A stretch of 64,000 bases of DNA, from NCBI GenBank assembly GCA_963930655.1, contig OZ005605.1:26605501-26669500 (forward strand), given 5' to 3'. Positions 36,801 to 48,228 of this stretch are shown one piece after another (positions within the stretch are counted from its first letter, which is position 1; each line of letters starts with the position of its first letter). Origin of the DNA: Myrica gale (taxonomy: Eukaryota > Streptophyta > Magnoliopsida > Fagales > Myricaceae). Made by a program: the position numbers and the translations under genes. The notes below the pieces were generated by a model, which saw nothing but the letters and a program-made list of their open reading frames with translations, searched no databases and was not told the origin of the DNA.

Positions 36801-39800
36801 ATCTCTGTAAAGAACCCCTACAACAAACAATACAAAAGAATGGATTTACAAAAGGAGAACTCAACAAAGAGAAGTTATAACATAAGTTGTCGTAAAAGTG
36901 CACAGTGTATATGCAATATCTGGAAGACTGGTAGGGAACAAGTGGTAAGTAACAAGGTAACCAAAACCAGAATAGCAAATAAGTCTAAAACCTCTAAAGC
37001 ACCAAAGTCACAATGCAAAACTCGGCATACTGTCTGCACTTAACGAATTAATAATTTTGCTCTCTTTTTAAATTCATCATGTATGGCTTCTGCCAGCCCA
37101 AATCAAGCCTTACATCCTTAGATTCAGGGAAGCAGTTCATGATTGAATAAGGACCTTTGTAAGCAACTCCTAGGTCCATCCTCCTACACTGGAGTTCTAG
37201 GCCCTTGAATTCTCCAGCTTTCTGTAAGCAACCACCTTACAATTTCTATTTTATGAATGTTCACATAGAAAATTCAGGATAAATTACACTATGCTGGCAA
37301 TAAAAGACCATTACTGAGTGTTGGTCCCTTGATGGATTAAAATAAGCAACCAAGTATAGTCTCTCCTAATTCATTGCTGAAGGTGATTCTTCCTGATACT
37401 GACAACATCTCCAACATGAATTAACTTATGCTGAACTAACACACTTATGTTCACATAACATGAAAATCAAATTTACTCAAATCATACACACATCCAGAGA
37501 GTGATATAAGTCGGATATAAAAGACAGGACAGTCAGAGAAAAGACCTAAATTATTGTAGGCCTCCGCATATGTGGGATTTGCACTGATGGCTTTCTCAAT
37601 CAAGCTTGCAGCGATATCCATTTTACCCTGTCAATAGTAGAGAAGATAGAGTGAATGTTTTGGACTATGCACATTTCACACATCAATCAGCCCAAAACAT
37701 TCAATACCAAACCTGGACAGTGTAAACAACACCAAGATTATTCAAAGATTGTGAGAAGTTTGGTTTGATTGACAGAGCCAACTGCAAATGAACATAGATA
37801 ATGACGACAATGTAACGGATGTTGATAACAGTAAAGAACCAGAGTCTAAAAACGGAGAAAGCTGAAGATGGAAGAAGGGGGAGAAGAAAAAGAGTCATCT
37901 TGCACAAGAGTTGAAATTTGCCTGATAGCACTCTACAGCTTTATCAAGGTTGTCTCGATCTTTGTAAATGACTCCTAGATTGTTGCATGCCTCCGCACAT
38001 TGGGGATTGAAGTGGAAAGCAAGTTCATAGAAAACAATAGCCTACACAATTAGAAAATGATTATAGGATTTCAAGTTTTTGCTACAATTAACACAAACAA
38101 AAAGGAAAATAATAATAATATAAAAGAGACAAAAATGATAAACATGAGTTTTGTTAGGATATAGAGAAAAAGATAAACCCCAAGAGTCACTTACCATGTC
38201 AAACTTAAGCATTTCACCATAAGCAACCCCTAGATTATACATAGCATCAGCATAGTGCCAATTATAGTACAGGGCCTTCTTGTAATATGCTATTCCTTGG
38301 TTGATGTCTCCCTCCAATTTAACCTAAAAGGATAGAAAACAATTCAACAGATGCTCATAAAAGAAAGCTGATACCCATAGCGAAAAATAGAGAGAGATGT
38401 ACCCTATTAGGAGGAGGGGGAGGAGGGGGAGGGGGGGGACTCAGTGGAAGGATAACATGCGTTTCAACAGTGAAAAGGCAAATGTTAGTGATCACTAACA
38501 TGGAAAATACAATAGTAAAGTCAAAAGAGGTTCCAGAGTCTTGCAAGATGTTAATCAGTTCCAACAGCAAGATATCACAGTCAATGGAATTAAGCCACGA
38601 CTTCTAGTGCCCATTCTCCATAGATATTCCTAGCCATGAGGAATACATGTTACGCACTTTCCAGAGTACCCTTGTTATTAAAGTGAAAGGCAATCTCTTC
38701 ATTTTGTGACTATGGAATTGAATAGTTACTTCTTTAGGTTACACAAGATTACAATCTATTCTAAATGGTGGGAAACACCATTAGCGGTATGTCCCTTGGC
38801 ACAATTAGCCACAAAATTGGTTGTCCACCCAATTGATGATGATAAAATCCACAACGTAAAGAGCTGTTCACTATAGTTTCATAGCCAATTGAGCAACGAG
38901 AACTTAACCTTAGGGATTGATTCTTTTTTACATTGAATCAGAGCCCTGTATCTAAAAGGTGCTTGGTTCAATTCTTGGTGACACCCATTCTACTGGTTTT
39001 TTATGTTTTGTACATGCAAAGCCCACAGATGGTGTTGTATTATCAGGCAGGCCTACATGTGCGGAGGAGTGTTAGTCTTTGTGACCTTAATCCACATTGG
39101 CAATGCATTTTGCATCAAGACTAAGCTTTAAGAACTGCGGGCTTGTAACAGAAGTATCCAATGAGAAAATCCAGCTACAAGAAGTTAAAAGCAATGAATG
39201 ACACATGGATGAGAAACCACCTTTGTTCCTAAATCTGTCAGGGCTATCGCCATATTGTTCTTTGCAATCTCGAAGTTTGGTGAAACGGCTAGACACCTGA
39301 CACAGGGTGGCAAAAAAGCACACATAGCATCACCACAGGTAGAAGCCAAAAAATGGGATAGACAAAAATTCACCAGCAAGGCCCAATTCAGATACACAAG
39401 GCATAAAAAAATGTAAATAATGCCTAGCAAGCAGTAAGCGGCAAGTAGGACACAGCTTACTGGCTGATTACCTCTCATAACAAGCAATAGCTGAATCCAA
39501 TTCTCCACGATTCTTGTAAATGACGCCCATGTTGCAATATGCCTCAGCATACATGGGCCTCTCTAATGCAGCCTTCTCATAGCAGTTAAGAGCCAAATCA
39601 AATTGCATCATCTCAGAATAGACAACACCAAGGTTGTAGTAAGCAGGCTGCATACATCAAAGTGTACAAGAATTTATATTGGAGTTAAGCGTCAGAAAGA
39701 CAGGCAGCCAGCAGCAGAAAGTGTGAATAAGTAATAGTTTGAAATTACAGCATAGTGTGGATCTATTTTGAGTGCTTCATAGTACTTCTGAATTCCCTCC

Positions 39801-41963
39801 TGCACACTTCCAGCAAGCTTTAAGCTGGTTCCAAGATCTGTTAAGACGATGGCTAGGCATTCTGCAGCTGGTTTGTATGAGGGGTCTGCTCTTAGAGCCT
39901 TCTGGTATGACTGTATCAAATCAAACAGATCAAGTCTAACAAGATTCAGTAATAGCTATTAGTATAAAAATGTCAATCTATGGCTCAGCACAATGTCGAT
40001 CTAGCTCAAACTGCTACTTTTTTTTTCCTTTTTTATTGAGTAAACACAACTCTCACACACATTTAGTACTAAGCCCACAGCCTTACTCTCCACCCTTTTT
40101 ATTCCGCCATCGGTGTGACTGCTGATATTTTTGCAGAAGTTTTTTTATGAATATATTTTTGCAGAAATTGCATGCACAATAAGTTACACACAAAGATGAT
40201 AAAAGGGCTGAGCTGATGAAAACTTGAGCTCAGCTGGAATCAAGAAACCTAAAACCAAATCTCGGCCATAGTCCTGTTCAGCTCAATTTTTCTCTTCATA
40301 CATAATAGACATCAAGCAGACTCTGGACTGGCTGAAATAAAAAAATTCGAGAATATACAATGAACTGCAATGCAAACTCCTGAATTACCCAAAAATTTTC
40401 CCCATTCCAAAATTTTGGTTTGCAAACACAATTAATTCAAAAAATTTCGTAAAAACAATAATACTAAAATAACTTTAAAATAATCTATTTCCCCCATCAA
40501 ATCATCTCTTTTCATTACAATAAACATAACAAATTCATTCAAATAATCTATTTCTTCACTTTTTCACCAACTCCCATAAAATTCGTCATCTCTCTTCACT
40601 TTTTTACCAACTCCCATAAAATTATACTTTTTTCACTACTTTCTCACAAAATCCAATAAAACTTCAATCTCCTCAATTTTCACAAATTCCCTAAATATTT
40701 TACATGGTTAAGGTTTGCAAACGCCTCCTAGATATACATGATGAAAGGTCATATAGTTAAACAATTACTCAGATGTTCAATCGCCTGCAGATAAAAGATC
40801 ACATATAAATGCTAACATGTCTACACGCATATATAACAGAAACTCAAAATCTATGCTTATATCTTCCATGTTAGGAGCAACTTTCCCTCAAATGGAAGTG
40901 TAGGGAAATAAAATGTGCAAGGTGGCTAGCCACCTCAGTTATGAATGCAGAGCATACCCATGGCCTGTATATTGTCAGATCAATGATACCCCAACAGATA
41001 ACAAGAGAGAGAAACTCTGGGCCCAAAGATGTGGTGCAGAAGAACAACTTTACCAATAGAAACAAGGCAAAAATAATGGGTTTTTTTAATCAACCTCTGG
41101 CAAAAACAATCACCAATACAGGAAACAACCAGGGGGTTGCAAAGGAGAGAACATGGAAAGATCATCATTGACTTATGAGCGCCCTGAATTTTTCGTGTTG
41201 AGCATAAACGAAAGATAGGAGCAGATCCTATGGTGAAGTAGAAGTGAAAACAGATGGTCCCAGGTTCTTTAAAAAGAAAAAAAAAAGTGTACAGAAAATA
41301 GGTTTTTCATGTAAAATACAGCAGAGGAGTTAATACAGATATGTATCCATCCATGTGTATCAACTATGAGTAATATGTTGCAGGTCACATTCTATTATTG
41401 AATCTACACAACAAAACTGCGTAGCACACAGATATTTATCCTGCAAGCTAATCTCCAGTTACTCCCCCCCCCCCCACACACACAAGAAAAAAAACTGCAA
41501 ACAAAAAGAAAAAAAAAAAACTGAAAACAATACTTAACTGTTGTGAGCATACCTCAGCAGCCTCTGCTAGGCAACCCTCATCTTTGTACACAATACCGCA
41601 ATATGTGAGAGCACATGCATTCTGAGGGTCCGATCTGATCGCCTCAGCAAAACTGTTAAATGCAAGCTTTGGCATATTCTGCATCTGCAGGCATATCCCT
41701 TTGCCAATGTGGGCTTCCACATTACAGCTGTCTTTCTCCAAAACACTCTCATAGAGGGCAAGAGCTTCCACAAACTTGTTCCTTGATCGAAGTATGTTGG
41801 CATAAGAAATGGCATCTTTCCCTTCAAACCTCTTATGTGCCGGAGCCACAACAACTGGAGAGCTGCTATTACTGGGAGACGGCTGTGACTCATTCAAGAA
41901 GCCATTATCTCGAATTGGGTCCCTCTCTCTCCCATTACCAACAACCTTTTCTGGCCACGCCAT
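30849..41963 (-). CDS. SPY: SPINDLY, protein O-fucosyltransferase (TPR plus GT41 domain)
   Basis: Seventeen coding exons join in frame: 41963-41553, 39910-39749, 39647-39472, 39296-39221, 38323-38195, 38041-37922, 37781-37713, 37627-37546, 36817-36723, 35803-35739, 35469-35271, 34208-34014, 33499-33405, 33298-33163, 33034-32817, 31849-31722 and 31279-30849. The product has 928 residues (Arabidopsis 914). SPY transfers fucose from GDP-fucose to Ser/Thr of nuclear and cytosolic targets such as DELLA proteins and PRR5, and so tunes gibberellin signalling and the clock. Residues about 45-440 are tandem TPRs, for example [20 protein letters not shown] and [20 protein letters not shown]. The catalytic half includes [91 protein letters not shown] and [20 protein letters not shown]. 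The C-terminal 50 residues are low in order. The intron after the exon ending at 37922 has a GC donor. Confidence 0.96.
38410..38438 (+). repeat. G-rich tract in a SPY intron, potential G-quadruplex
   Basis: Four or more G runs of 2-8 bases separated by single A residues lie on the plus strand within the intron between SPY exons 39296-39221 and 38323-38195, 87 bp upstream of the exon acceptor. It is C-rich in the SPY transcript. Confidence 0.8.
40404..40735. repeat. MITE-like AT-rich repeat in SPY first coding intron
   Basis: The segment lies between inverted copies of a GTTTGCAAAC-type end (40420 and 40712) and holds the same TTTTTCACCAACTCCCATAAAATT motifs twice (40558 and 40603). The large 1.6-kb intron (39911-41552) that contains it differs from the other, mostly short introns of the gene. 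Confidence 0.45.
41464..41484. repeat. C homopolymer followed by (CA)n in a SPY intron
   Basis: A run of about twelve C residues passes into CACACACACA some 70 bp downstream of the donor of the first coding exon. Such tracts are error-prone in sequencing, so the count may be off. Confidence 0.85.
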
Positions 41964-42640
41964 CCAAGCACAACTACAACCTCACTTTCCTGAACCTAAA
42001 CAACCATATACAAAGATATTCATTCTCCCCAATCCAATTCAAACCACATATGCTGCGTTGCCTGTTAGGACACTTGAAAACTGTTATCTGTTATAGAATG
42101 AACCAGTAACAAGCTAAAATCAACGAAAATTTAATTCAGTTCGACCAAACATCTGGATCACATAAACCAAAAGCCCTAAATTTGAAACCCTAAGCTACAG
42201 CACATCACAGACACGACCCTACTAAGTTACTGCATTACCTAATACAGACTGATCACAGGTAACAGAACAACAAAAATTTGGAAGTAAGAGAAAATAATGC
42301 AGTGAACCAATTCAAGTAACAAACTGCAGTAAAAGGCTAAAAGCACGATAGGAAATTACTATGGCGACTTAAAATATTAGGATTTACATGAAAGGAGATT
42401 AAATTAGAGCTAAGCGAGGGTGAGAAATTGCGAACAAGATTAGGGATTTGTAGCTTACACTCGAGGTCGATGAGCTTCTTCGAGTACTAAAGGACGTGGT
42501 TACAGTCGGCGCCGGGTTCAAGGTTGTCTTCCTCGGCTCAGAGGTACAGTGTGAGAGACAGAGAGAGAGAAAAATGGCCTCACCCTCTCTCCGACACCCC
42601 TCTGATGGTTCGATGTCTCCCAAAAACCCCAAAGACGCCC
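41964..42640 (-). promoter_or_regulatory. SPY 5' leader with leader intron
   Basis: Upstream of the SPY ATG, a short leader piece (41989-41964) follows an acceptor ggttcag. A strong donor GAGT|gtaagc lies at 42458, so a leader intron of about 470 bp (42458-41990) and an upstream leader exon from about 42640 to 42459 are likely. The exon has a pyrimidine-rich CT-repeat stretch (reverse of 42556-42572, GAGAGACAGAGAGAGAG), frequent in plant 5' leaders. I inferred this from splice signals only. Confidence 0.55.
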
Positions 42641-43379
42641 TGATGTTTTGTCCGTTATTTACATCGTTTGCCACATAGGACAGTAACAGCCTATTCTTTT
42701 TTTAACCCTGCTTTTTTGTCCATATTTGCTTTTGTACCAATGTCGTTGAGGAGGCTCCGTAAAATGACCCCCCGCCCGCGTCCAACTTCATGGGGGGCTT
42801 TAGTGAGTTGGGAAACTGACGATGACCTGGCTAACGTGCTCCGTCTCAACCGTGTTTCAGAGGCGGCCTTCCTTCCAAAAGAGAAGCTTTAAAGCTTTAA
42901 AAAGCACCAAATTATTTAACTTTTTGGCGAAGTTTAATCTAAAGCCTAAGATAAATCATGCCGTGATTATCATTATTTAATTCAGAGAAAAATAAATAAA
43001 TAAACTCTTCTGTTTTTCTTTTCTTTCCTATTTCTGCTTGTGACTATGATGACTGTTTCATTTTCTCGGACCCAATAGAACTTTGCCTAAATAAATAATG
43101 ATTGGTATAAATTGTTTTTTTAATATTCTGAACTATATGATTATATTTGAGGTGTTAGAGATTTGAAGTGAACCGTCAATTCTTTAAACAATTAGATTAA
43201 CCGCAATATCTACATTTCAATAAAAAAAACAGTTTATTATTATTATTATTGCAGGTATGCGTATCAATTTCTCCTCTTCCTGGACCAGAGCTTGTTCATC
43301 GGGAGATTCAACTTTGCGTCAATTTACCATCCGGGCCTTTTACCCCATTATAAATACTATTGAATCTTGTTACCGGCCC
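42641..43379. other. Intergenic DNA upstream of SPY
   Basis: This should carry the SPY promoter. No TATA box stands out. AT-rich low-complexity sequence and an (ATT)n run near 43238-43252 are present. The 74-codon frame at 42668-42892 has no recognisable content. Confidence 0.4.
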
Positions 43380-44000
43380 AACACGTTTAAAGTAGTATTT
43401 GTAAATTTAAAATATTGAGAACTTTTTTATCCATCCAAAATTGTTGGATGCTAATTTAATTAATTCAAAATTTTGTTCCAAAAAATTAAAATAATCTCTC
43501 TATAAAGAATTTATTTTTATTATAAAAATATAAAAAAATTAATAAAAATCATCTTTATCTTCACATATTCATCAATTATCACAAAATTCTCTTTGTCACT
43601 ATTTTTAATTTAATAAAACTTTAACTTACTTCAATTTTCGTAGTTAAATTATTTTCATCTGGACGAGAATGTGCGTCATTCTATCTGACGAAAGATTCTA
43701 GTAGAAGTATGAATATTTATGTAAAATAGTATTTTATAGATGTTTGTGTAAATGATAGATAGATGGTTTGATGTAATTGTTTAATAAAAAAGTATTGAAA
43801 TTAGTGAAAAAGTATAGAGAGAGAAAATTTGTTATATTTTTTTAAAAAATATATATTGAAGTTTGTATAAAAAAATTGTTGGAGATTGTATTAAATGTAT
43901 GAGTGTTTGTGTTTGAATTCTTAAAATGTTCCGTGATAATTTTGTGAATGAATTTAAATTTTAGAAAAAACTTGAAAACCAACTGTACGGAATCTCATAT
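43380..44000. repeat. Two adjacent AT-rich MITE-like segments in opposite orientation
   Basis: About 43385-43650 carries the A-rich orientation of the family core (CATCTTTATCTTCACATATTC, ATAAAACTTTAACTTACTTC), and 43700-43985 carries the T/G orientation (TTGATGTAATTGTTTAATAAA, AGTGAAAAAGTATAGAGAGAGA). Together they look like two inserts, or one element with long inverted arms. Borders are not resolved. Confidence 0.4.
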
Positions 44001-44679
44001 TTGACGCAGGATGGGTGGCCGGGTTTTAAATGGAAGTCACTGCAGCATATCTTATTCACTAGAAACTAGCAATATCCCTTACCGACAAATTCCCAAAATA
44101 AATAGTATCCCAGGCTCCCGTGAACCTGCTTAAGTAAAAATGTGAATGATAGGGCGGGGCATGTGAATCTGGGGAAAGTTGGTCAGAGACAAAACTAAAG
44201 AGTAGAGTCTCATGAGACAATAGTTAGCGGTCGGGGAATTAATGTCAGATCCTGTAAGTTTATAACAATTTTGATGCAACAAATAAAAGATATCAGAAGT
44301 AGTACTACTGATCTTTCGCAAACACTGCCGCTAAGCCGTCGTGTATCACACTTTGGGTATCTAGGTAAGACATAATGATTATATATGTACGTACTAGGAG
44401 GTTCATTATTGGAAGACAAGATGATTTTTTTCTTTTCCCGAAAAACTTGCGTGCTTGTAACCTTTATGGAAGTCAAGTATATGTCTCTCAGTTATTTTAT
44501 TGACACAAATTAATCAACAGAAGGTCAGTTACCTTGCAGGTATAGAATTGATCATATTAGAGTTATACCAAAAGTAACGTCTTGTTTTTTGTTTGGACAA
44601 AAGTAACGCCTTGTTAGAATGCTAATAATTAATCTTCTTGTGGGGAGATGCAAATTACTAAAATGTTTCAAATGAGATC

Positions 44680-44940
44680 GACTGAGAGAGAGAGAAGCAA
44701 GGAGGCGTAATCGTATGAGAGAGACGGCGTAACAGTGTGATGTTGTCATGTAGTGGGTCGTCAGCTATGGAGATCACAGAGAGTGAGAGACAGAGAGAGC
44801 TGAAAGAGAAGGGAGAGTGAAAACTTAGAGACAGAGGTCAGAGAGAGAGGGGCAAGAGAGCAATGCTGCAATATGACTCAGTCACAGTGAAAGATTAGAG
44901 AGGAGATGAGAGAAATGAGACTGTCGGGAAGGGGGAGGGT
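44680..44940. repeat. Purine-rich GAGA-type tract
   Basis: About 250 bases with many GAGAGA blocks and few pyrimidines on the plus strand (minus strand CT-rich). No gene starts within reach on either strand, so it may be a decayed leader or a repeat. Confidence 0.6.
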
Positions 44941-45041
44941 TAAGATGTAACACTAGACCAAAACTCTAGTTCCAAAATTGTGCGCTTTGGTTATTATTAT
45001 TTTGAAAAAAATACTCGTATATGAATTTCGCTTGGTTTCTG

Positions 45042-45156
45042 CAGAATTACCGATACTGGTTCCGGTTTCGTTATTTGGCCATATACCCTATTGCCTCTGG
45101 CTCCGGTTTTGGGCAGTAAGCGGTGGGCGAAACCGGTACCGGAACAGGAATTCCAG
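45042..45156. repeat. Short inverted repeat with CGAAACCGG arms
   Basis: The stretch TACTGGTTCCGGTTTCG near 45053 is answered by an inverted CGAAACCGGTACCGGAA near 45128, with a 60-bp loop. It is a hairpin-capable dispersed sequence; its family is unknown to me. Confidence 0.5.
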
Positions 45157-45312
45157 TACCGACGTACAAAATGTCCACCCCTACAAACAAGGTATTGTCT
45201 TAATTTTGTAGTATTTGCTCTAAAATTTTATCTAATAAAATAACTATGAAATACTACTTCTCTTCATCAAATAATATTAAGTATAATAAATATAAAAAAA
45301 ATCATTCAAATC

Positions 45313-45834
45313 ATCTATCTCTTCACTTTTTCACTGACTCTCATATTCTAAATTTTTTAACACAATACTATATGTACGTGAATAGAAACTATGAGAGGTT
45401 AAAAGAGAAAATTGAAGAATAAAAACTTTGATATAAAAACAGTTAAAAAGTTGTTCAGGTTCTTCCTTCCTTTTTATTAATTAGACGATTCACACAAGAT
45501 GGGTGCAAATTTTATAATTATTAGGAGATTAAGATTCAAATTCTGCAGAAGTTTATCTTTTACAAATTATCTAACTTCACTTTTTTACTAATTCTCATAT
45601 TCTAAAATTTTAACACACAAATACCATATATGTGAATAGAGACTCTGAGAGGTTAAAATAGCAAATTAAAGAATAAAAACTTTGTTACGAAAACAGGTAA
45701 AAAGCGGTCCGGGTTCTCACTTCTCCCTTTCTTTTTATTAATTAGACGATTCACACAAGATGGGTGCAAATTTTATAATTATTAGGAGATCAGGATTCAA
45801 ATTCTGCAGAAGTTTATCTTTTACAAATTTGGCA
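45313..45834 (+). repeat. Tandem direct duplication, unit about 261 bp
   Basis: The block GACGATTCACACAAGATGGG occurs at 45484 and again at 45745, followed in both by the same 70-odd bases up to TTTATCTTTTACAAATT. Upstream sequence (CTCATATTCTAAA, GAGAGGTTAAAA, GAATAAAAACTTTG) also aligns at the same spacing, with scattered mismatches. Each unit is partly made of the AT-rich MITE-like core. Confidence 0.85.
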
Positions 45835-47217
45835 AGTTGTTCTATTTGGAAATGTATATTTGGATGTAGTCCCAAGGTGACGTACGGAAGTAGAAAGTTA
45901 GAAACGTGAGCTATACGAGAAGCAAATATTAAACCAAACCCGACCTTCTACGGACTCGTGCATGCACATTGACTGTTAGCTATACCTTCCCTTCCCTGAG
46001 GTTTGAAAGTCGATTCCCCATTTATGGCTCAACTTCTTTGCTATTTCCTAAGCATCCACCATCATTGTATGAGCTGCAGGGAGCCGACAGCTAAAACTGC
46101 TTTTGACCAATGTAAGTCTCTCTTTCTCTCTAAGCCATTGTTAGCTACTGAGAAATAAGCATTACTTGCGGTACCCTTCGGACAGAGTTTCGCTTGCGTC
46201 CGTTCGTTGTCTTCAAACATTTTAGCAAACTCTCCCCTTCTCTCTTTCTCCCTCTGAGCTCTGAACGTCCATTGATTCAGCATGAAAAACAGGCGCTCGA
46301 CGTCGTAGAAGATGATCTATATATCTTATAAGTTTTCCAGATTTCTTCCTGATGTTGCTGTAAACTTGTAGTGTATTCCTTAGAATCTGTTTGTTTCTTT
46401 CAGTGCCTCATTTTTCTTTCCTTTCCATTTGCTCTCCTTAGTCATGTATAGTTTTTAAGGCTCTTTCATTTAATTTCCGTACATGGGAGACAACAAAAAC
46501 AGAACATATATATAAGAAGGAAGGGGTTAAAAAAAATCTGACAAGAAAAGGAACAGTCAGTTAAAAAAAACTCTAAATACTATTCTAATATAGTTATGCC
46601 CGTAGGGATCTATGTATGTATATGTCCTTAAAGCGTCTCATTCGAAAGGTGAGAGGTGATCAAAATAATCTGTCTTCCAAAAAATTTTGTAATCATCTTT
46701 CTGGTATATCTTTGTCAGTTTTCTTCGTCCATCTTTTTCAAGGGTTCCTGAACTAGTTTTTGATGTGTGGTGAAGTAGGATTCTGCATGCATGAATGGTA
46801 TAGCTCGGCATATCATCCCTAAAAGGGAAATTGTTAGTTCGTCCGTATATACTCTAGCTTGTTGACTTTTTAGCAGTATGCATGTGATGAACAGTCTCCC
46901 TCTATTTTCTCGGTGGTCGGGAGCGCGGGGACTGTTACCTTATTCTATAGAGCGATCTAAGATCTTCCATTAAATTTATTGTATAATTATATATGCATAT
47001 ACATATGGTGCTCATTTGGTTTTGCTGAAGGAAATTAGGACGATAAAGTTTATTTTAACATTTATGTCACGAAACGTACGTAATTTGAAGTAAAAAATTC
47101 ACTTATCCAAAAACACGTATGCACATCTCTTACATAAATTTATGTTTCAACTTGTCATATATATATATATATGCAGAAATCCTAGACAGTCTCATTCTGC
47201 CACGTTTCCAACTCACC
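45835..47217 (+). promoter_or_regulatory. Probable promoter and leader of the WD40 gene
   Basis: A GC-richer, CT-rich block at 46060-46320 (TCTCTCTTTCTCTCTAAGCC, CTCTCCCCTTCTCTCTTTC) looks like a plant 5' leader and contains donor-like sites (ACCAAT|gtaagt at 46112). An acceptor-like (AT)n-GCAG precedes 47177. A leader intron of about 0.9-1.1 kb, joining this block to the WD40 start codon, is plausible but inferred. A minus-strand open frame here (46062-46283) has no known match. Confidence 0.4.
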
Positions 47218-48228
47218 ATGCAAAACCCGATGGAGAAAAAACCAGGCGTTTACACCTACATTGGTCAGTGGCCAATTTACTCGGTAGCTTGGTCGGTCCG
47301 CCATGACAAGAATTCCCGCCTCGCAATAGGAAGTTACCTTGAAGACTATAGCAACAAGGTTGAACTAGTTCAATTCAACAACGACACGTCTGATTTCACA
47401 ACAGATAGCCGCCTAGTCTTTGACCACCCTTACGCACCCACCAACCTCATGTTCTTCCCTTCCGAGGACACCGCAAACCCCGACCTCATAGCCACGTCCG
47501 GGGACTATCTACGGCTATGGGAAATCCACGATGACCGGATCGAGCTCAAGGCCCTCCTCAACAGCAACAAGAGCAGTGAATTCAATTCTGCCATTACTTC
47601 GTTTGACTGGATTGAATGTGATACGCGTCGTGTGGCCACCTCAAGCGTGGACACAACTTGCATAATTTGGGACATAGAGAGGGAGATTGTCGGCACCCAG
47701 TTAGTAGCACACGACAAAGAAGTGTACGATATTTCATGGGGTGGGTTCAATGTTTTTGCTTCAGTGTCTGGAGATGGTTCGGTTAGGGTCTTCGATTTAA
47801 GGGACAAAGAAAGATCAACCATCATATATGAAAATCCAATCAAGGATTGTCCACTGTTGAGGCTGGAGTGGAACAAGGCAGACCCAAGATTCGTAGCCAC
47901 AGTTGGGATGCACAGCAACAGAGTAGTAATATTGGACATTAGGTTTCCAACAACGCCTTTGATGGAGCTTTGTAAGCACAAAGGGAGTGTCAATGCTGTA
48001 TCATGGGCACCACGCACCGGACGGCAATTGGTCTCTGCTGGGGATGATTCCAGGGCCTTGATATGGGAAGTGGTTGCCACGTGTTTGCAATCAGAAATCA
48101 TTGGTGATGTGGAGCCAGAGATGTGTTATGGTTCAGTGGCTGAGATCAATCAAGTGCGTTGGTCGCCTATGGAGTTGGATTGGATTGGGATTGCTTTCTT
48201 AAATAAGCTGCAGATCTTGAAGGTCTAG
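47218..48228 (+). CDS. WD40 repeat protein of the AN11/LWD/TTG1 family
   Basis: A single coding exon of 336 residues from ATG 47218 (MQNPMEKKPGVYTYIGQW); an in-frame ATG at 47119 is rejected because the extra 33 residues come from AT-rich leader. An alternative start is 47230. The protein matches the LWD1/LWD2 and TTG1/AN11 group from memory: LVFDHPYAPTNLMFFP, YLRLWEIHDDRIELKALLNS, VDTTCIIWDIEREIVGTQLV, HDKEVYDISWGGFNVFASVS, DGSVRVFDLRDKERSTIIYE and DWIGIAFLNKLQILKV. Four or more WD repeats form a propeller used as a scaffold, in clock promoters (LWD) or in MYB-bHLH-WD40 complexes for pigment and hairs (TTG1). Motifs such as WDIERE and WGG favour the LWD/AN11 branch. Many usually fixed positions differ (for example NVFASVSGDGS, VATVGMHSNRVVILD), so it appears a diverged paralogue. 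Its frame is intact. Confidence 0.88.
   Translation: MQNPMEKKPGVYTYIGQWPIYSVAWSVRHDKNSRLAIGSYLEDYSNKVELVQFNNDTSDFTTDSRLVFDHPYAPTNLMFFPSEDTANPDLIATSGDYLRLWEIHDDRIELKALLNSNKSSEFNSAITSFDWIECDTRRVATSSVDTTCIIWDIEREIVGTQLVAHDKEVYDISWGGFNVFASVSGDGSVRVFDLRDKERSTIIYENPIKDCPLLRLEWNKADPRFVATVGMHSNRVVILDIRFPTTPLMELCKHKGSVNAVSWAPRTGRQLVSAGDDSRALIWEVVATCLQSEIIGDVEPEMCYGSVAEINQVRWSPMELDWIGIAFLNKLQILKV

Noticed and set aside
41660..42109. Plus-strand open frame of 149 codons
   Set aside because: It is antisense to the first SPY coding exon; no domain is visible and the sense exon is conserved.
46062..46283. Minus-strand open frame of 73 codons with charged composition
   Set aside because: It lies in the CT-rich leader-like block upstream of the WD40 gene; nothing supports it as a gene, and the purine-rich antisense explains the charge.
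47505..48101. Minus-strand open frame of 198 codons
   Set aside because: It is the shadow of the WD40 gene on the opposite strand; the sense frame carries all the family motifs.
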